A DNA stretch of 64,000 nucleotides from Chaetorhynchus papuensis (taxonomy: Eukaryota > Chordata > Aves > Passeriformes > Rhipiduridae). Shown here piece after piece: positions 1 to 11,651 of the stretch; positions within the stretch are counted from its first letter, which is position 1, and each line of letters begins with the position of its first letter. The stretch is taken from contig VWYX01001213.1 of the NCBI GenBank assembly GCA_013396525.1, forward strand, positions 116,851-180,850. The letters run 5' to 3'. A model generated the notes under the pieces. The model saw only the letters and a program-made list of their open reading frames with translations. It was not told where the DNA came from and searched no databases. Position numbers and translations under genes: made by a program.

Positions 1-245
1 GTGGTGGGAATCATGGTGGGCATCGTGGTGGGCATCGCAGTGGACATTGCATGGGCATCATGGTGGGAATTGTGGTGGGTGTTGCAGTGGGCATCATGGT
101 GGGGATCATGGACGTCGTGGTGGGCATTGCTGTGGTCATCATGTCGGACATCGTGGTGGACATTGCAGCAGACATCGTGGTGAGCATTGCTGTGGTCATC
201 ACGGTGGACATGGTAGTGGACGCTGCAGTGGGCATCGCAGCAGGC
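1..245. repeat. 12-bp minisatellite, cut by the left edge
   Basis: Degenerate tandem array with a 12-base period, core GTGGTGGGCATC, alternating with variants such as GTGGACATTGCA. Copies diverge freely, so the array is old. It is open in several frames on both strands, giving false low-complexity ORFs. The array continues beyond the window, so its true length is unknown. Confidence 0.85.
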
Positions 246-2184
246 TGCATGTCCATCTGTAAAACCCAGCCCTGCACGAGCCACCAGAGTCAGCTTTAGA
301 TCAGCAAAACCGTATCGATTATCAACAAAGCCGATTTTTGGCCAAGGACACTGCTCTGCAGCCTTTCTATAATAACACCAGCTTGGCTTTGTGGGTTTTT
401 CCATATCCTGACAAAGTCCTTGGTCACTCTTTCTGCCCAGCAGCACCGGATGGGTGTTTTGGCTGGGGCTGGCACCCGGGGCTGGGTGGGATCCTTGTCC
501 TCCTCCTCACCTTGGGGTCAAAGGGATGCAGTGTTCTCCCAGCTGAGAACGTTGGGAGGCATCAGGATGCGACCCCAGTGCTGGCTGTATCCCAAAGAAT
601 TATCTTTGCACGGAGCAGACAGAGGGATATCTTCACTCCTAGCACGGAGATGCCCAAAAGCTGCATCCCTGTGACAGGGGACGTTAAAAGAAGCCGGGCA
701 CAGCAGCCACGGGAGCTGACCCAGCCTTGAGGATGGCTGGAGATTCCAGAGGGAACGTGCCAAGGGTTTTCCTTGGGCTTCCCATACTGTCCCCCATGCA
801 TCCCTGTCCCTAGGAGGTTATACATGTGCCAGGTACAGGCTGAAGGAAGTCAAACAGATCAGTGGGTTTGCAGTTTGTGCTCATACCCAGTTCCCAGTGC
901 CTCACTCCATACTGGCTGGGAATGGGATGTGGGGTGGGCGGTAGGGCTGGGGACACCTGCAGCAGCAGCAGCAGTTGGGTGAACAGGAGTCATGAAGGTG
1001 GCTGTCCTGGGGAGTTCAGGCAGGGGCTGGGGTTTTGGGGGGCTGGTGGGGGACAGGAATACCCTGGGGAGAGACCTCTGCTCCTCTCGGAGATGTCCTG
1101 GAGATGCCTCGTCCCCTGTTTGGGTGCCCCTGGGTCACAGAGCATTTCCAGCGCGAACCAGCACTAAAGGCTGACAAACCCCCACTCCCAGGGCTGGTGA
1201 CAGAGACATTTTGTCCCTGCAAGAGCAGCACAACCCCCTTCCTGCTCCCACAGCACAACCACACTGGGTGATCCCAGTTTTGGGACTGGTGTCTGCTGCA
1301 GTGGCAGCTGGCACCATTCCCATGCTGAATCCTCCTGCCAGTGTGAGGAGAAACTGGTGGCACATGTGGCAAGTCCCTGGGGCATGTCCCCACTGCCACC
1401 CCCACGAGGGGACCTGGATTCCTGCAAGGAGGATCCACAGCTCCTGCAAACCCACAGCCGCAACAGGCTGCAGCCTCTTCCAAACGGCTTGGAAAAATAC
1501 AGTGGGATTTGTTTGCTTGGATTTAAATGGGTAAATTATTTGAATTTCTCCACCCCCAGGTGAATGATTTAGATGGCCTTGACCCCAGGCTGACTGCAGG
1601 GATTAATGTGGGATAATGATTGCTGAGGCTATCATTGCAGCAGGCATCATTAATTATCCTTATTGATTGGAGCTTTCAAAGATAAAGCATTATGCTGACT
1701 GGAAAATACCCTCTTCCTGCAAGGTCAAGGCTAAAATAGGGCAGCTAAATAATTGCATTAACAAACAAAGAAATAAAAATAACCTCTCGCAGAGTTGTGT
1801 AATTAAGATCCAATTACAGCATTTGGCCCTGCTGGCGGAGCGGCCTTGCCTTGTGTGGGATGTGGGATAAAGGATGGGGGTTCTCATGGGATCCTGCCAG
1901 GTTCACCTGCAGCCCTGCAAGGCTGGGGATCCCTTGGAAATACTCCTGGGATGGGAAATTAAAAGGGTCAGATGGAGAAAAGGATAAATGGCCCCAAGTC
2001 CTGTTACATCACTTTGGGGTCAGAGAGTGGAGCTCAGAGCTGTCCCAGGGATGTTGCTGCTGATGTCCCTCACTCTCTCTCTCCACTCCTGCAGCATTCC
2101 TGACCACACCGAGCACCTGGCTGCAGTTTGCTCCCATGTTTGTCCTGCATCACTGGCCACCCATTGCCCCAAAAATCTGTGGCT
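246..2184. other. Intergenic spacer, no gene seen
   Basis: Mostly GC-rich unique sequence without coherent exons. The ORFs here overlap one another on both strands and show no recognisable domain. The exception in texture is the AT-rich stretch at 1,560-1,850, listed separately. Confidence 0.6.
1560..1850. promoter_or_regulatory. Candidate conserved noncoding element
   Basis: Repeat-free AT-rich block set in GC-rich DNA, with several homeodomain cores (ATTAATTA near 1,650, TAAT near 1,615) and a GATAA motif at 1,681. The composition resembles developmental enhancers in gene deserts. No alignment was available, so conservation is inferred from texture only. Confidence 0.35.
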
Positions 2185-2335
2185 GCCCCTGGATCCCTGG
2201 CAGTGCCCAAGGCCAGGCTGGATGGGACTTGGAGCACCCTGGGATAGTGGGAGGTGTCCCTGCCCATGGCAGGGGTGGCACTGGCTGAGCTTTAAGGTCC
2301 CTCCCTACCCAAACCATTTCATGATTCTATGATCC
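2185..2335 (+). mobile_element. CR1 LINE 3' fragment
   Basis: Matches the well-known end of avian CR1 elements: a GCCCAAGGCCAGGCTGG block, then a GGAGGTGTCCCTGCCCATGG block, then AAGGTCCCTCCC, ending in the ATGATTCTATGAT octamer-type tail. Sense is on the plus strand. Only the last 150 bases remain, the usual 5' truncation of CR1. Confidence 0.9.
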
Positions 2336-4274
2336 CAGGCCACCACTCCAAAGAAAAAAGTCATCCAAATCCAACCCTTAAAACCACCTTGGGTGGGAGG
2401 AGAGCAAACCTTGGTCTCTGGTTCTGTGTGTGCTGGGTGAGAGTGAAGATTCCCATCTCTTGCAGCCCACGTGGGCTTCAGATACTCATCAGTGTTTGGC
2501 GAGAGCCAGGAGAGCTGAAGCCAAACAAATCCATGTGATGTCAGAGTTACTAAAGCCCCAAAAGTGGCTTTGGTTTGGTGCAGGTGACTCCTGGCCCTGC
2601 CACCTCTCTGGCTGCTGGCAGCATGGCACAGCCGGCTGGGAATTACTGCTGCTCCTTGAGGAATATTTGCCTAAAGGTCTCAGTTTATTTTGTGTTTTGT
2701 CATGTGCTCCGCTGCCTGATAGGATGTGATGTGAGGTTGTGAAGTGTGTTTCGAACTGAAACATTTTTTTGACATCCATTTAATTAGAATTATTTTAATT
2801 CAAACATTTGTCATTAGGAAGGCAGACGATCTGGCACGCGCTCCAGCAGCCCTCCTGCTCCTCGCTCCTCGTCATTAGGAATTATTAAACCAATAAAATA
2901 ATTTATTTAAACACGACTATCAATTTCCATTTAAGGAATTTTACAACTTGGTTTTGAGCTGAGGGAGCCCAGTCTGTATCAGTGGGAAAGATCACCTCCC
3001 ATCATGGAAAATTGCTCTGAACGTGGGGTTGCTCATCCCTTTCAATGGGTTCCATGAAAGCCAGATTCCCGAGGATGGGAGCATGGGGTTGAGCACTGCC
3101 AGGGGGAGGTTTCTCAGGAGCAGGACCAGCTCCTCAGGGTGTTTCCTCACTGCTGGAACAGGGATGGGAACTTGACCACAGGACATAGGAAGTGAGCGGT
3201 GTGTTGGTGCAGGGACCTGCCCATCCTCTGCCCTCTGGCACCCAGGCAAGGGATCCTGCTCCTATCCCTGGCACAATATCAAATTCATTCCATGTTCCTT
3301 CTCCAGAGCCCTGCAGGAGCCCACAGAGGATCTGCAGGGGCCTGAGGTCACACCCTGGAAGGATCAAAGCTCTGCTTCCTCTCCTGTTGCAGGTTCAGCC
3401 TCAAGGATCAATAGATGAGACCAAATAGTTTTGATTTCCAGCTGGTTTTTTCGCCGAGGCGATCCAGAAGTGCTGGAAGATGGACCTCTTGAGGTGACAG
3501 TGGGAGCAATGAGGGCTGGATCCCTGTTGGGGCCATGGGATCGCTGGCTTGGGCTGGGAACAGCAGGAGCTGTGCTGGCCTTGGGCCAGCGCCCACGGCA
3601 GGGCGGCACCGGCGCAGAGCCTGCCCTGACAGCTTCATTAGCCGGAAACGATCTTTGCAGAGTTAGAGGTGTCACGTTGGGTAATTAATACATCCCCAGA
3701 TATGCAGATTTTCCTGGGCTTCTCGGGCAGAATCACCCAGCAAGCAGCATGGTGTGAGCTGGGGGGGGAATCTCTCCAAGGATTGTGCTGTTCTTTAGAG
3801 TTATCACTCATTATAGGTTGCAGAAGGGGGGAACACTGTGAAAAGGCAACTCCAGGAGCAAAAAGAGTTTGCATTATTGTTCACCCTGTGAAAAGCAAGG
3901 TGCAGGATGTAAAGCACTGGGGGAAAGCTGCCAACAATAGACCCCATGGCAACAACAACTTCTAAGGGGGAGCGGGTGGCTGCACATCCCACTGCCCATT
4001 CCTTGATCTTGGTGTTCCAGCCCCAGGAGCCACGCGTGGGGACAAAGGCCCCCTGCTGCCCGCCAGACAAAGGCAGCTCCTTCCCCCAGCACAATGCTCC
4101 CTGCACGGCTCACACGGCACAGCGGCACCCCCACACCCCCACCCTGCACCCCAAAACAGCTGCACCCACGCAGGGGGCACACAGAGGGGTGCCTGGGCAG
4201 GAGCAGGGGGCTGCAGGGCATGTGAATGCAGGGAAGCCCACGGGGCTCCTGTCCCAGTTAGAATGGCCATGGTG
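2336..4274. other. Intergenic spacer, no gene seen
   Basis: GC-rich spacer with no supported exon. An AT-rich island at 2,755-2,960 is listed separately. The 4,000-4,270 part is C-rich and opens a long false reading frame into the minisatellite that follows. Confidence 0.55.
2755..2960. promoter_or_regulatory. Candidate conserved noncoding element
   Basis: AT-rich repeat-free block with clustered homeodomain cores: TTAATTAG near 2,780, two copies of GTCATTAGGAA about 60 bases apart (2,810 and 2,869), and AATAATTTATTTAAA near 2,897. The spaced repeated GTCATTAGGAA is unlikely as simple-sequence noise and suggests paired binding sites. Regulatory role is inferred. Confidence 0.4.
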
Positions 4275-4485
4275 CTCATTGGGGTCCCATCCCAGCTGTC
4301 AAGGCCCATGGTGCCATTGGGGTCCTGTCCCAGTCAGCACAGATCATGATGCCCATCAGGGTGCCCATTGGGATCCCATCCCAGCTGGCACGGCCCATGG
4401 TGCCCTTTGGGATCCCATCCCAGCTGGCACGGCCCATGGTGCCCTTTGGGATCCCATCCCAGCTGGCACGGCCCATGATCAGCAT
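4275..4485. repeat. 39-bp minisatellite, about 5.5 copies
   Basis: Tandem units beginning GGGATCCCATCCCAGCTGG, period 39. The last complete copies are identical, while the left ones carry substitutions and a short insertion, the usual picture of one-sided expansion. The array is open on both strands because 39 is a multiple of three, so the repetitive peptides read from it are artefacts. Confidence 0.9.
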
Positions 4486-5624
4486 CCTGGGGACATCACC
4501 AGCAGCATCCCGAGCAAAGGCACAGCCAATTCCTCACTCACCATCCCTCCCCCACCATCTCCTCCCTGCCCTCCCCTGTGGGAGCTGTTTTTAGCTTTTG
4601 GGGGCCTGCTGGTGCCTCTCCCCTGCTTTGTCACTGAGCACAAACCATGGGGTTCAAACCACATTTCCCTCGTTGCATTAGCGAGAAGCAGAGTAATTCT
4701 GACTCAATTTTTACATGCAAAGGTCACCATTAAAAAGTCATCATTCAGCTGCTCCTGGGGCTGGGTCCTGCCTGTGCTGTCATTAGAGCAGAACTTCAGG
4801 AGGTTCTGCCTGAAACGAGTGGGTATTTTTAGCTGACTGTATCAGAGAGGGAGCTGGGGGTGCATGAGGAGATAAGGGCATGGTTTAAATTTCTGCCTTT
4901 ACGCTCACTGTCACATTCAAAAAAATAAATCATAATTTTGATTTTCCACGTCCCTGAGGGAGAGATTGACAAGAGCATCCAGCGCTCGTAATTGGATCAT
5001 TCCTCTGGGAAAGTTGGCTCCTCCGCTGAAATCCTTACATGCTCTAAGGAAAATTGCTCTCAACGTTATTGAAAATATTTTAGGAGACTGAAGATTCTGG
5101 GGCCTTTCCAATCCGAGTGCTCCGGTCAGTCATGCCAGAGGAAGACAATAATGGGAACCAAATCTGGAGAGCATTGCACTTAATAGGAGCCCGATCCTGC
5201 GAGCTTGGAAGGCCCAGGACCCCCAGGGGCTCCGAGCCCTCCTCTGGTGGGGACTTGCAGGAAGGAGCCGCTGGGACGCGTTCCAAAATAGATGCCTGAA
5301 ATAAATTATTGAAAATCTTTGGGTTTTCTTTTTTTTGATAATGAAAAATTCAAGTGTTTTGACAGGGGTAGGCGCTGGAGGACGGGGCTGCAAGAGGCTG
5401 GTGCAAAACGTCTCCTGTGCAATACTTTTCCCTGCTGCTGCAGGATTTTGGAGACAAAGCTTTGGGATGTGTTTGAGCAGTGGTTTGCAGCCCCTGTTTG
5501 CCTGCTCAGGATGATGAAGTTCCTTGTAGAGATGCTCTGTCAGATTCACCCTCCAACTGAAAGATGTTGAAGCCAGGTGGGGGTCAGGCTCTTCTCTGAG
5601 GGAACAAGTGACAGGACAGGAAAC
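4486..5624. other. Intergenic spacer, no gene seen
   Basis: No supported exon. An AT-rich island lies at 4,915-5,100. Confidence 0.55.
4915..5100. promoter_or_regulatory. Candidate conserved noncoding element
   Basis: Low-repeat block with CGTAATTGGATCATT near 4,986 and alternating AT-rich and CpG-containing segments, unlike the surrounding spacer. A minus-strand frame is open across it, but it has no splice context. Enhancer role is inferred from composition. Confidence 0.3.
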
Positions 5625-5860
5625 AACCTCAAGATGCACTAGGGGAGGTTTAGGTTGGATATTAGGGAAAAATTCTTCATGGAGGGGGTTGTCAAGGCCT
5701 GGAACAGGGCAGTGATGGAATCCCTATCCCTGGAGGGATTTAACAGCCCTGGGGATGTGGCACTCGGAGGCATTGGTTAGTGGTCTTGGCACTGCTGAAG
5801 GAAGGGTTGGACTCGATCTCAGAGAGCTTTTCCAGCCTAAGGGATTCTGGGATTCTGTCG
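5625..5860 (+). mobile_element. CR1 LINE 3' fragment
   Basis: Sense-strand CR1 3' end: GGATATTAGGGAAAAATTCTTC, then CCCTGGAGGGATTTAACAGC, a GGACTCGATCTCAGAG block and the ATTCTGGGATTCTG tail. It belongs to a different CR1 subfamily from the copy at 2,185, because it carries the GGATTTAACAGCC block. Confidence 0.88.
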
Positions 5861-7664
5861 GCACCCGGGGGGTGATGGGCGCCGTGGGGGCCATGCTGGG
5901 GACTCTCCGTCATTCCCAGTGCAAGCAGTGGTGCCGTGCACAGTTTTACCCAGCTCACTTTAGGAGGATGAGGCTAAAAGGGAAGGTTTTGATGAGATAT
6001 AGCCTTCCCTGCCTCCACATAAATTAATTGCACAGTTTAATAAACTAACAGGTGGTTCCACTTCAGAGCGAGCAGATGTTACTCTGAATGAGCCGAGTCC
6101 CCCCTCGCCATCCCCTCGTCCCCCAGCTATTCCTTCCTTTCTATCTTCCCCTTTCTCTTCACCTCTTCCCTTTCCCCCTTTTCTCCCTCTGATTTATGAG
6201 CAGCTCCAATATGAAATGTTTTGTCTGGGCTCTATGAATATTAATGCTGGGATCATGCTGATTTGAGCTGTGTTCACAACTTTCTGTGTTTCCTGGGAGC
6301 ATCCCTTGTCCCAGGCTCCAGCTCTGCTCTTCCATCCCAATTTATTCCACGGAGTTTTCGGGAGGCAGCCCCATTTGTTAAAGCTGCCTCTTGCCTGCAC
6401 ATTTGTCTTGGATTATCTCCCGAGGAGAAGACGATAAGTACTTACACAAACCTACGCCGAAATTAAACACACAAAACAAATGAGCCTGGCGTGTTCACAT
6501 TCTTTCATTTCCAGGGATAATGCCCGGGAGGAAACACTTGTGTGACCGCAGATGGAGGATGGGTTGGGAGCCCCAGGAGGATTTGGGCTGCCCTCTTTAG
6601 AGGAAAGCTCTCTTCTACTTCCCATATGGAGAGAAAAAATGATAGCACTGCTAATGGCTGGGGCATGGCTGGGCACCAAAGGGAAGGAGGAGGTAGCTGG
6701 GGATGGAGGGAAGACTGGAAAATAATAATGGGAAATGTTTTGATAAGAATCACTGTGGTCTTATACAAATATTCCAAACCTTCTGGAGCCCATTTATGCC
6801 TCGATTGAACCCAGATGACAGCAAGCTGTTTGCATGGGCTGGAATGTGCCTCCAACAGACACCCAGTTCTCCAGGCTGGGGACCCAGGGGGGAACATGGG
6901 GGCAGCCCTGAGTGGCTCGTTCCCCCCTCGCCTCCTCCAGAGCCCCAAACATCCCTGCCTGACCATGGCTGGGCACTCCTGATCCCCTGGGAGCCACCTG
7001 CAGTCACTCACGTCCTTCCTGTGGTAAAAGGAGAGGCCCCAAATAGGGGCACAGTCCTGGAAACTCTGAATGGCACATGGAAAGCACCTTAAACTTTTAA
7101 AAGGTTGGAGAGGGCCCAGCCCACCCCAAAAGCCCACAGCAGCCTGGCACATCATCCCCGTGCCTTGGAGAACATCTAAACCAGAGCAACTGAGCATTTC
7201 CACCTCTCCCTTGGCCACCCTCCCTTTTGCCTCCTCTTTGTCTAGCAGGCACCACCATTGAAATTTCCTTCACATCCCTCCTAAGCTGCTTCTGATGTCG
7301 AGGAACAAGTGGCAATAAAAAGCGTTAAACACTAATCACTGATTTCCTTCTGGAAGTTCTAAGTGTGATCCTGGTGTTTATGTTCCCTGGGGCAGCCACA
7401 GAGCCGGGAGCATCCAGCGAGGGCCACAGCACCGTTTCCTGCTGGGCTTTGGCTCTTTACCTCTGCACGGGCAATGTCTGGAACTCGTAGTTTTAGTACA
7501 AAAGTCAGCAAGAAAACCCAGTGGCACTGGATAAGATCCATTCCTTTGTCAGCAGTCAGCACTGGCTTCTGCCTCCAGCCTCTGCAGAGCATTTGGGAAG
7601 GATGAACCCTAATCACTGCAGCACTCCGGCCATTTCTTTGCTTCATCCAGGGAAAATTTCCAAG
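5861..7664. other. Intergenic spacer with a pyrimidine tract
   Basis: No supported exon. Bases 6,098-6,192 are an almost pure C/T tract on the plus strand. AT-rich low-repeat sequence flanks it at 6,190-6,260 and again near 6,420-6,520. Confidence 0.5.
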
Positions 7665-7850
7665 GAAAGGATTGTCCAGCCTGGCACAGCTGCCCAGGGC
7701 AGTGGTGGAGTCCCCATCCCTGGAGGGATTTAACAGCCATGTGGATGTGGCACTCGGGGACATGGGGCAGTGGTGGCCTTGGCAGCGCTGGGGGAATGGC
7801 TGAACTCGATCTTAGGTTTTTCCAAGCTATACAATTCCATGATTTATGAT
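7665..7850 (+). mobile_element. CR1 LINE 3' fragment
   Basis: Same CR1 subfamily as the copy at 5,625: CCCAGGGCAGTGGTGGAGTC, CCCTGGAGGGATTTAACAGC, a GAACTCGATCTTAGG block, and an ATTCCATGATTTATGAT tail. Sense on plus. Confidence 0.88.
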
Positions 7851-8049
7851 TTTGTGGGCTGGCGTTGGCCCCAGAGGCCGGGGCTTGTTGCACAAACAGC
7901 GTTGGCTGCTGCAGAGCAGCTCCTGGAGAGCATCGATAGCGATCGGCAACAGCAGGAATGAACTGGGGATGTGTAATTCCCATCCAGCAGGAATAATCTT
8001 CAAAGTCCTGCTGGGGTGCTTTTGGACAACAGCGGAGTTTTCCCTGCTG

Positions 8050-8470
8050 TAAATGGGATGCGAAAGAATTAACTGAAGTTGGAATGTTATTGTTTGTGTC
8101 AGACTCTGTTAACCACGTTAAAACTATATATAATACTTCAATTTCCTATGTCAAAACTCTCTAATGGGCAATATTCTGAAATCAAAGTCTTATGGAGCGG
8201 TTAATCTTCTGCACGGACAACGCCAAGTTTAAATCCAGTCCAAATGCCACTTCTCAGTCACAGCTTTAAAGGATTATAAATGATTATAATGGTATTTGTC
8301 TACTTGCCTGATACATAAGTTCACGTCAATGTTATCTCGAAAATTGACATTCGGTTTCATCTCGGAGGTGAGAGAATAAACTGTTGACTACCAGCTTCAG
8401 AGAGGAAAATGGATTAGCTCTAATGTAATTAGGGCTCCATTCACAGATGATTATTTTCGGCGGGTGCACA
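8050..8470. promoter_or_regulatory. Candidate conserved noncoding element
   Basis: A 400-base AT-rich block without interspersed repeats, with homeodomain and GATA-like motifs (AATTAACTG, TAATGTAATTAG, GATGATTA), followed by a CpG-rich edge at 8,460-8,520. Nothing coding is supported. Composition is enhancer-like, but conservation was not tested. Confidence 0.4.
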
Positions 8471-8740
8471 AACGGCGCTGATAAGGAGCGCGCTCGGCAG
8501 GGGCGACGGGGGAGGCTGGGCTGGATTTGCTCTTTATCCTGCTCAGGGTGATGGGTCCCTGTGAGCAGCTCCTGCTTCACAGTGTTTGTGCAGCGCCCAA
8601 AGGCAGCCGGGGCTCCAGCACTTGGATTTCCATGTGGGTGTTGATGGGGATGAAGGTTTGCTGCCAGGCTCCCTCTGACAGGCCGGGTCTCACGGGACAG
8701 GGTCTCTGTTCTGGTGCCTCCCTTTTTCCTGGGTCCTGCT

Positions 8741-9370
8741 CAGTGTGCCAACACCACCACCAACGTCAATGCCAATGCCAGCATCGACACCAATGCCAAC
8801 ACAAACACCAACGTCAGCATCAATGCCAAGGACAACATCAACATCAATGTCAACATCAACACCAAAGCCAAAATCAACACCAACAACAACATCAACACCA
8901 AAGCCAAAATCAACACCAACAACAACATCAATGCCAATGCCAACATCAACACCAATGCCAACGTCAACACCAACAACAACATCAATGCCAAGGACAACAT
9001 CAACACCAAAGCCAAAATCAGCATCAATGTCAACATCAACACCAAAGCCAAAATCAACACCAACAACAACATCAATGCCAATGCCAACATCAACACCAAC
9101 AACAACATCAGTGCCAATGCCAACATCAACACCAATGCCAGCGTCAACACCAACAGCAACATCAATGCCAAGGACAACATCAACACCAAAGCCAAAATCA
9201 ACACCAATATCAATGTCAACATCAACACCAAAGCCAAAATCGACACTAACACCAACATCAACACCAACACCAACACCAGTGCCACCACCAACGCCAATGC
9301 TGAAATCAACATCGATGCCAAATCAACACCAGTGTCACCATCGATGCCATGGCCAATGCCACCAATAGAC
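8741..9370. repeat. AAC/ATC-type minisatellite with 180-bp higher-order period
   Basis: About 630 bases built from six-base modules (CAACAT, CAACAC, CAATGC, CAAAGC, CAAAAT). The lines at 8,941-9,000 and 9,121-9,180 match at 58 of 60 positions, which shows a 180-base higher-order unit. The array is open in all three plus frames and at least one minus frame: an Asn/Thr/Ile-rich, a Gln/His-rich and a Thr/Pro/Ser-rich reading, plus a Leu/Ala-rich one on the minus strand. Parallel openness in so many frames argues against a real protein. Confidence 0.92.
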
Positions 9371-9429
9371 CCCGGTAGCCTGCTCCAGCTCATAGTTTTT
9401 AACTCCTTCCAGCACTCCGAACCCAGAGA

Positions 9430-9830
9430 CAGCTAAGGCCACTGAGCCTTTTTAATCTGTTATTTGTCTATGTGACTCTTTAGCTCTTAAAAATACATGA
9501 AAGAATAAGGATTGTCCCAGAGGATAATGGAACAGTGGGAAGCAGCAACAATTTAATAAAAATAAATAAATTAATCTGTATACACTGGTGCTAATACAAA
9601 TGATTTGTGAACGGCATGAAAGATTTTGCATTATTTTCAAAAAAAGGCACAAAACCCTTTTCTTTTGCATTAAAAACTCAATTTAATTTTAAGTCACATG
9701 ATAAATGGTGGCAAATTGAACTTTATTACGAATTCATGGACGCAGTTTAACACAATCGTTCTTTCTGGCCTTTGTGCTTTGAAGACAGTCCCTTCTGCCT
9801 CAGTGTTATTTTTTAATGTGCCAATTCAGC
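9430..9830. promoter_or_regulatory. AT-rich low-repeat block, candidate noncoding element
   Basis: Strongly AT-rich, with TAATAAAAATAAATAAATT near 9,555, CACATGATAAA near 9,700 and a run of short homeodomain cores. No reading frame of interest. It could be an ordinary AT-rich spacer. Confidence 0.25.
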
Positions 9831-10190
9831 AGCAATGACCTGTGGTCTCCCTGGCCCGCGGGTGCCAGCGGGGTTCGGTGCCGGCAGAGCCGTGCTCCAT
9901 GTCCGGCAGGACGCACTTTGGGATCGCCGGCTGTGGAAGAGCTTCTGCTGCCTTCCCATCCCCTGGCTCGGCAGGAAAGACCCTCATGTGGAGAGCTACG
10001 GGGGAATTACGGAGCGGGGATTATTTTCTGAAGACAATGCAGACTCCGAGGCGTGAATGTCGCTGCAGCGACGCTCCGGTGCGGAGCCTTCGCCGCGGCA
10101 GCCTTGGCAGCTGGATAATGGCACAGCCAGCCCGGCCTCCAAGCCGGGCTCCAGGGAACCATCCCAGAAAACGCTGAGACGTCTTGCTTT
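9831..10190. other. CpG-containing GC-rich segment
   Basis: CpG-rich compared with its surroundings (several CGCGG and GCCGG words). Three overlapping plus frames are open, as expected from base composition. No splice sites or family similarity link them to a gene. It may be an orphan CpG island or a conserved element. Confidence 0.3.
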
Positions 10191-11079
10191 GGGCACTGAA
10201 TTGTTCTGTTCCCGCGTCAGCCTGGCCAAGTCCTCCTTATCCCCCGCCTGCCACCCCTCAGCAAGGGGAGCTCAAGGACAGGCCTGAGGAGTTTGTCCCT
10301 CCCGTCCCCTCACCGCTGCCCTGCGCTGTCACAATGTCCCCATCATGGAGCCACCAAAGGAGGTGCCCTCTGCACATCCAGTGTTCACCTGCTATGAAGA
10401 ATGTTAAAACCCCCACTCCTTCAGGTGATGAACAGGAGCCATCGCACTGGCTTTTTAACAGCATGAAAAAGGAACAGATAGAAATTATTAAAATCGTTAA
10501 ATAGATCTGTGCAAACAACAGAAATGCAATTTTTAGCTGAAAAATCTGTGTGTGCACTCTGGGTGTCTGTGTGGGCAGAGCAGAGCACAGTCTGTGCCTG
10601 CAGGGAAGGAATGCCCAGTCCTAGCAGAGCCCCAGCTCCAGCGCCTGGCTGAGATTTCTTGCAGAGACTTTGGCAGTAAAATAACCACAGTTACTTAGAA
10701 AAACTTTTCCTCTTCTTGCTGGATACCCCCTAAATTTAGAAGAATTTCAGATGGACAAATTAAAAAGTACATTTGAGATAAAAATACACAGTCAGGTGCA
10801 GATTTGAACTCCAGATCTAACTCCAAAACCACTTGCAGCCTGACACGGCAAAATGATTTACTGTGCTCGTGATTATATCCTGTAGGTAGCAGCTCTGCAA
10901 GTGGGAAATAATTCAGGCAGGGATGTGGAAAGGGAATAACTTTTCTTCTGAGTGCAGGACTTCAAGAGCAGCAGCACAAAGCCAAAGCCCCACAGTTTCC
11001 AGTACTTGAAGGGGGCTTAGAAGAAAGAAGGAAAGCAACTTTTTACACAGGCAGATAGTGATAGGATAAGGTAGAATGG
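10191..11079. other. Intergenic spacer, no gene seen
   Basis: Mixed-composition sequence. I see no repeat family, exon or clear regulatory cluster. Confidence 0.5.
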
Positions 11080-11211
11080 CCTTAAAATGAAGGGAGTGAG
11101 ATTTGGATTAGATGTTAGGGAGGAAATCCCTCCCTGGGAGGGTGGGGAGGCCCTGGCACAGGGTGCCCAGAGCAGCTGTGGCTGCCCCTGGATACCTGGA
11201 AGTGTCCAAGG
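11080..11211 (+). mobile_element. CR1 LINE fragment, left half, split by an insertion
   Basis: Sense CR1 3' region: a GGGAGGGTGGGGAGGCCCTGG block, GAGCAGCTGTGGCTGCCCCT and AGTGTCCAAGG. It stops exactly where other copies continue with CCAGGCTGG. The continuation resumes at 11,652 after an insertion, so the two halves are one element. Confidence 0.88.
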
Positions 11212-11651
11212 TGATGCCTTAGGTTTTAACTTTTATATTTTNNNNNNNNNNNNNNNNNNNNNNNNNNNNNNNNNNNNNNNNNNNNNNNNNNNNNNNNNNN
11301 NNNNNNNNNNNNNNNNNNNNNNNNNNNNNNNNNNNNNNNNNNNNNNNNNNNNNNNNNNNNNNNNNNNNNNNNNNNNNNNNNNNNNNNNNNNNNNNNNNNN
11401 NNNNNNNNNNNNNNNNNNNNNNNNNNNNNNNNNNNNNNNNNNNNNNNNNNNNNNNNNNNNNNNNNNNNNNNNNNNNNNNNNNNNNNNNNNNNNNNNNNNN
11501 NNNNNNNNNNNNNNNNNNNNNNNNNNNNNNNNNNNNNNNNNNNNNNNNNNNNNNNNNNNNNNNNNNNNNNNNNNNNNNNNNNNNNNNNNNNNNNNNNNNN
11601 NNNNNNNNNNNNNNNNNNNNNNNNNNTTTCAGGTGGCCTCTTAAGGCATCA
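11212..11651. mobile_element. Probable solo LTR inserted in CR1, mostly inside an assembly gap
   Basis: The inserted segment begins TGATGCCTTA and ends TAAGGCATCA, a perfect 10-base terminal inverted repeat with the TG...CA ends of retroviral LTRs. It is flanked by a direct repeat AAGG (11,208-11,211 and 11,652-11,655), where uninterrupted CR1 copies have a single AAGG. A 4-base target duplication with TG/CA ends fits an endogenous retrovirus LTR. Visible sequence is only 30 bases left and 25 bases right of the gap, so the family and the real length cannot be given. A full provirus collapsed into the gap or a DNA transposon with 4-base duplications are alternatives. Confidence 0.6.
11242..11626. 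other. Assembly gap, 385 N
   Basis: Run of N lying wholly inside the inserted element. Reading frames that cross it are meaningless. Confidence 0.99.

Noticed and set aside
4163..4180. A second CTCF-like motif (CACGCAGGGGGCA)
   Set aside because: Two mismatches in the core and a C-rich minisatellite-like context make a chance match likely.
3946..4836. 296-residue plus-strand open frame
   Set aside because: It spans C-rich spacer and the 39-base minisatellite. No splice context, no domain, and the repeat period explains the length.
8714..9436. 240-residue Asn/Ile/Thr-rich open frame, with parallel Gln/His and Leu/Ala frames
   Set aside because: All are readings of the same six-base-module minisatellite. 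Openness in several frames and on both strands follows from the repeat unit lacking stops.
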